Positions 5,035 to 5,320 of a DNA stretch of 5,320 nucleotides are shown one piece after another (positions within the stretch are counted from its first letter, which is position 1; each line of letters begins with the position of its first letter). The position numbers and the translations under genes are program-made. The notes under the pieces are model-generated. The model searched no databases. It was not told the DNA's origin and saw only the letters and a program-made list of their open reading frames with translations. Origin of the DNA: Eubacterium sp. (GTDB taxonomy: Bacteria; Bacillota; Clostridia; Lachnospirales; Lachnospiraceae); assembly GCA_017616955.1 (NCBI GenBank), contig JAFZXD010000166.1, forward strand, positions 1 through 5,320. Direction: 5' to 3'.

Positions 5035-5320
5035 GGGGTAGTAAAGGTTTCGACGGGGGTTTAGAAATTAGGGCAGCCATCCGAGGTGGGTGACCTCGTA
5101 AAAACATCCATTAAATATAAACGCTGATAATAAATTAGCACTCGCTGCCTAAGTGCGGCGCGTCGGGTAACAGAAGCCCGCAGCTGTTATACCGGCGTCA
5201 TCCTTGCGGGAAACTCGGCTGCCCAAGCTTGTAAGCAGTCGAACATTACAAGCTACGTTTGATCGGAGTCTGTCATTGGGGACCGGTCCGGCGGAATCAA
5301 AATTTCAATGACTGTAGTGG
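5035..5320 (+). ncRNA. ssrA: tmRNA (transfer-messenger RNA), 5' part; 3' end outside window
   Basis: The 5' end GGGGTAGTAAAGGTTTCGACGG fits the conserved tmRNA start (GGGG...TTCGAC), which forms half of the alanine tRNA-like domain. Next comes PK1: CGAGGT/ACCTCG (5082-5087 with 5093-5098) knotted with GGGTG/CATCC (5088-5092 with 5105-5109). TTAAATATAA (5111-5120) leads into the tag frame, and a helix (5143-5148 with 5155-5160) holds the stop codon in its loop. A second pseudoknot is CGGG/CCCG (5164-5167 with 5177-5180) with TAACAG/CTGTTA (5168-5173 with 5184-5189). A later one is AGCTTGTAA/TTACAAGCT (5226-5234 with 5246-5254) with 5239-5244 pairing 5257-5262. GTCATTG/CAATGAC (5272-5278 with 5306-5312) probably belongs to the last knot. 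The tmRNA enters stalled ribosomes with SmpB, adds a degradation tag and frees the ribosome. The 286 bases shown lack the T-arm and CCA end. Confidence 0.95.
5123..5152 (+). other. tmRNA tag-peptide frame, ADNKLALAA-stop
   Basis: GCT (5123) through GCC (5149), then TAA (5150-5152), encodes ADNKLALAA, with the LAA ending recognised by ClpXP-type proteases. GCT is taken as the resume codon because the upstream TTAAATATAAAC aligns base for base with the stretch before the resume codon of B. subtilis tmRNA, as I recall that sequence. Starting one codon earlier (AAC) would add an N. With the alanine carried by tmRNA itself the full tag would be A-ADNKLALAA. Confidence 0.8.

Noticed and set aside
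4883..5107. 74-residue minus-strand frame over the ssrA 5' region
   Set aside because: It runs through the palindromes and the conserved tmRNA 5' end and shows no coding features.
1..5320. CRISPR array, insertion sequence with transposase, tRNA or rRNA genes
   Set aside because: No regularly spaced direct repeats, transposase-like frame, or tRNA/rRNA sequence was seen apart from the tRNA-like part of tmRNA.

Overview
The window looks like part of a low-GC Firmicutes chromosome, most likely Clostridia and probably Lachnospiraceae. This is inferred from AT-rich DNA with AGA-rich arginine codons, a secG-rnr-smpB-ssrA gene order like that of Bacillus subtilis and relatives, and a tmRNA of Firmicutes type. 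No genus can be named from the sequence alone. All recognised genes lie on the + strand.

Layout: (1) 1-288, the 3' end of a YacP/Rae1-type NYN-domain ribonuclease. (2) 355-951, a TetR/AcrR regulator. (3) 1071-1307, secG, behind a good promoter at 985-1013 and closed by a strong intrinsic terminator at 1341-1372. (4) 1442-3571, rnr (RNase R), whose probable promoter overlaps that terminator. (5) 3580-3794, a highly structured non-coding element between rnr and smpB, bounded by a 10-bp inverted repeat that includes a TA at each end. It can be drawn as a four-way junction carrying an inner three-way junction. (6) 3828-4295, smpB. (7) 4447-4875, an unrecognised small single-span membrane protein with an extremely acidic C-terminus and its own promoter. 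(8) 4926-5030, three consecutive palindromes. (9) 5035 to the window edge, the 5' part of ssrA (tmRNA), with a tag frame reading ADNKLALAA and three visible pseudoknots; its 3' end lies outside.

How the genes fit together: SmpB and tmRNA are the two core components of trans-translation, which rescues ribosomes stalled on broken mRNAs. RNase R degrades the released non-stop mRNAs in bacteria where this has been studied. Rae1/YacP, known in B. subtilis as a nuclease that cuts mRNA in the ribosomal A site, can create such broken mRNAs, so its nearness here is suggestive, although tetR and secG lie between. SecG belongs to the Sec translocon and is a customary neighbour rather than a functional partner.

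The least ordinary parts are the structured element at 3580-3794, the near-identical 11-bp motif in front of both tetR and secG (candidate regulator sites), the palindrome cluster in front of ssrA, and the acidic membrane protein between smpB and ssrA.
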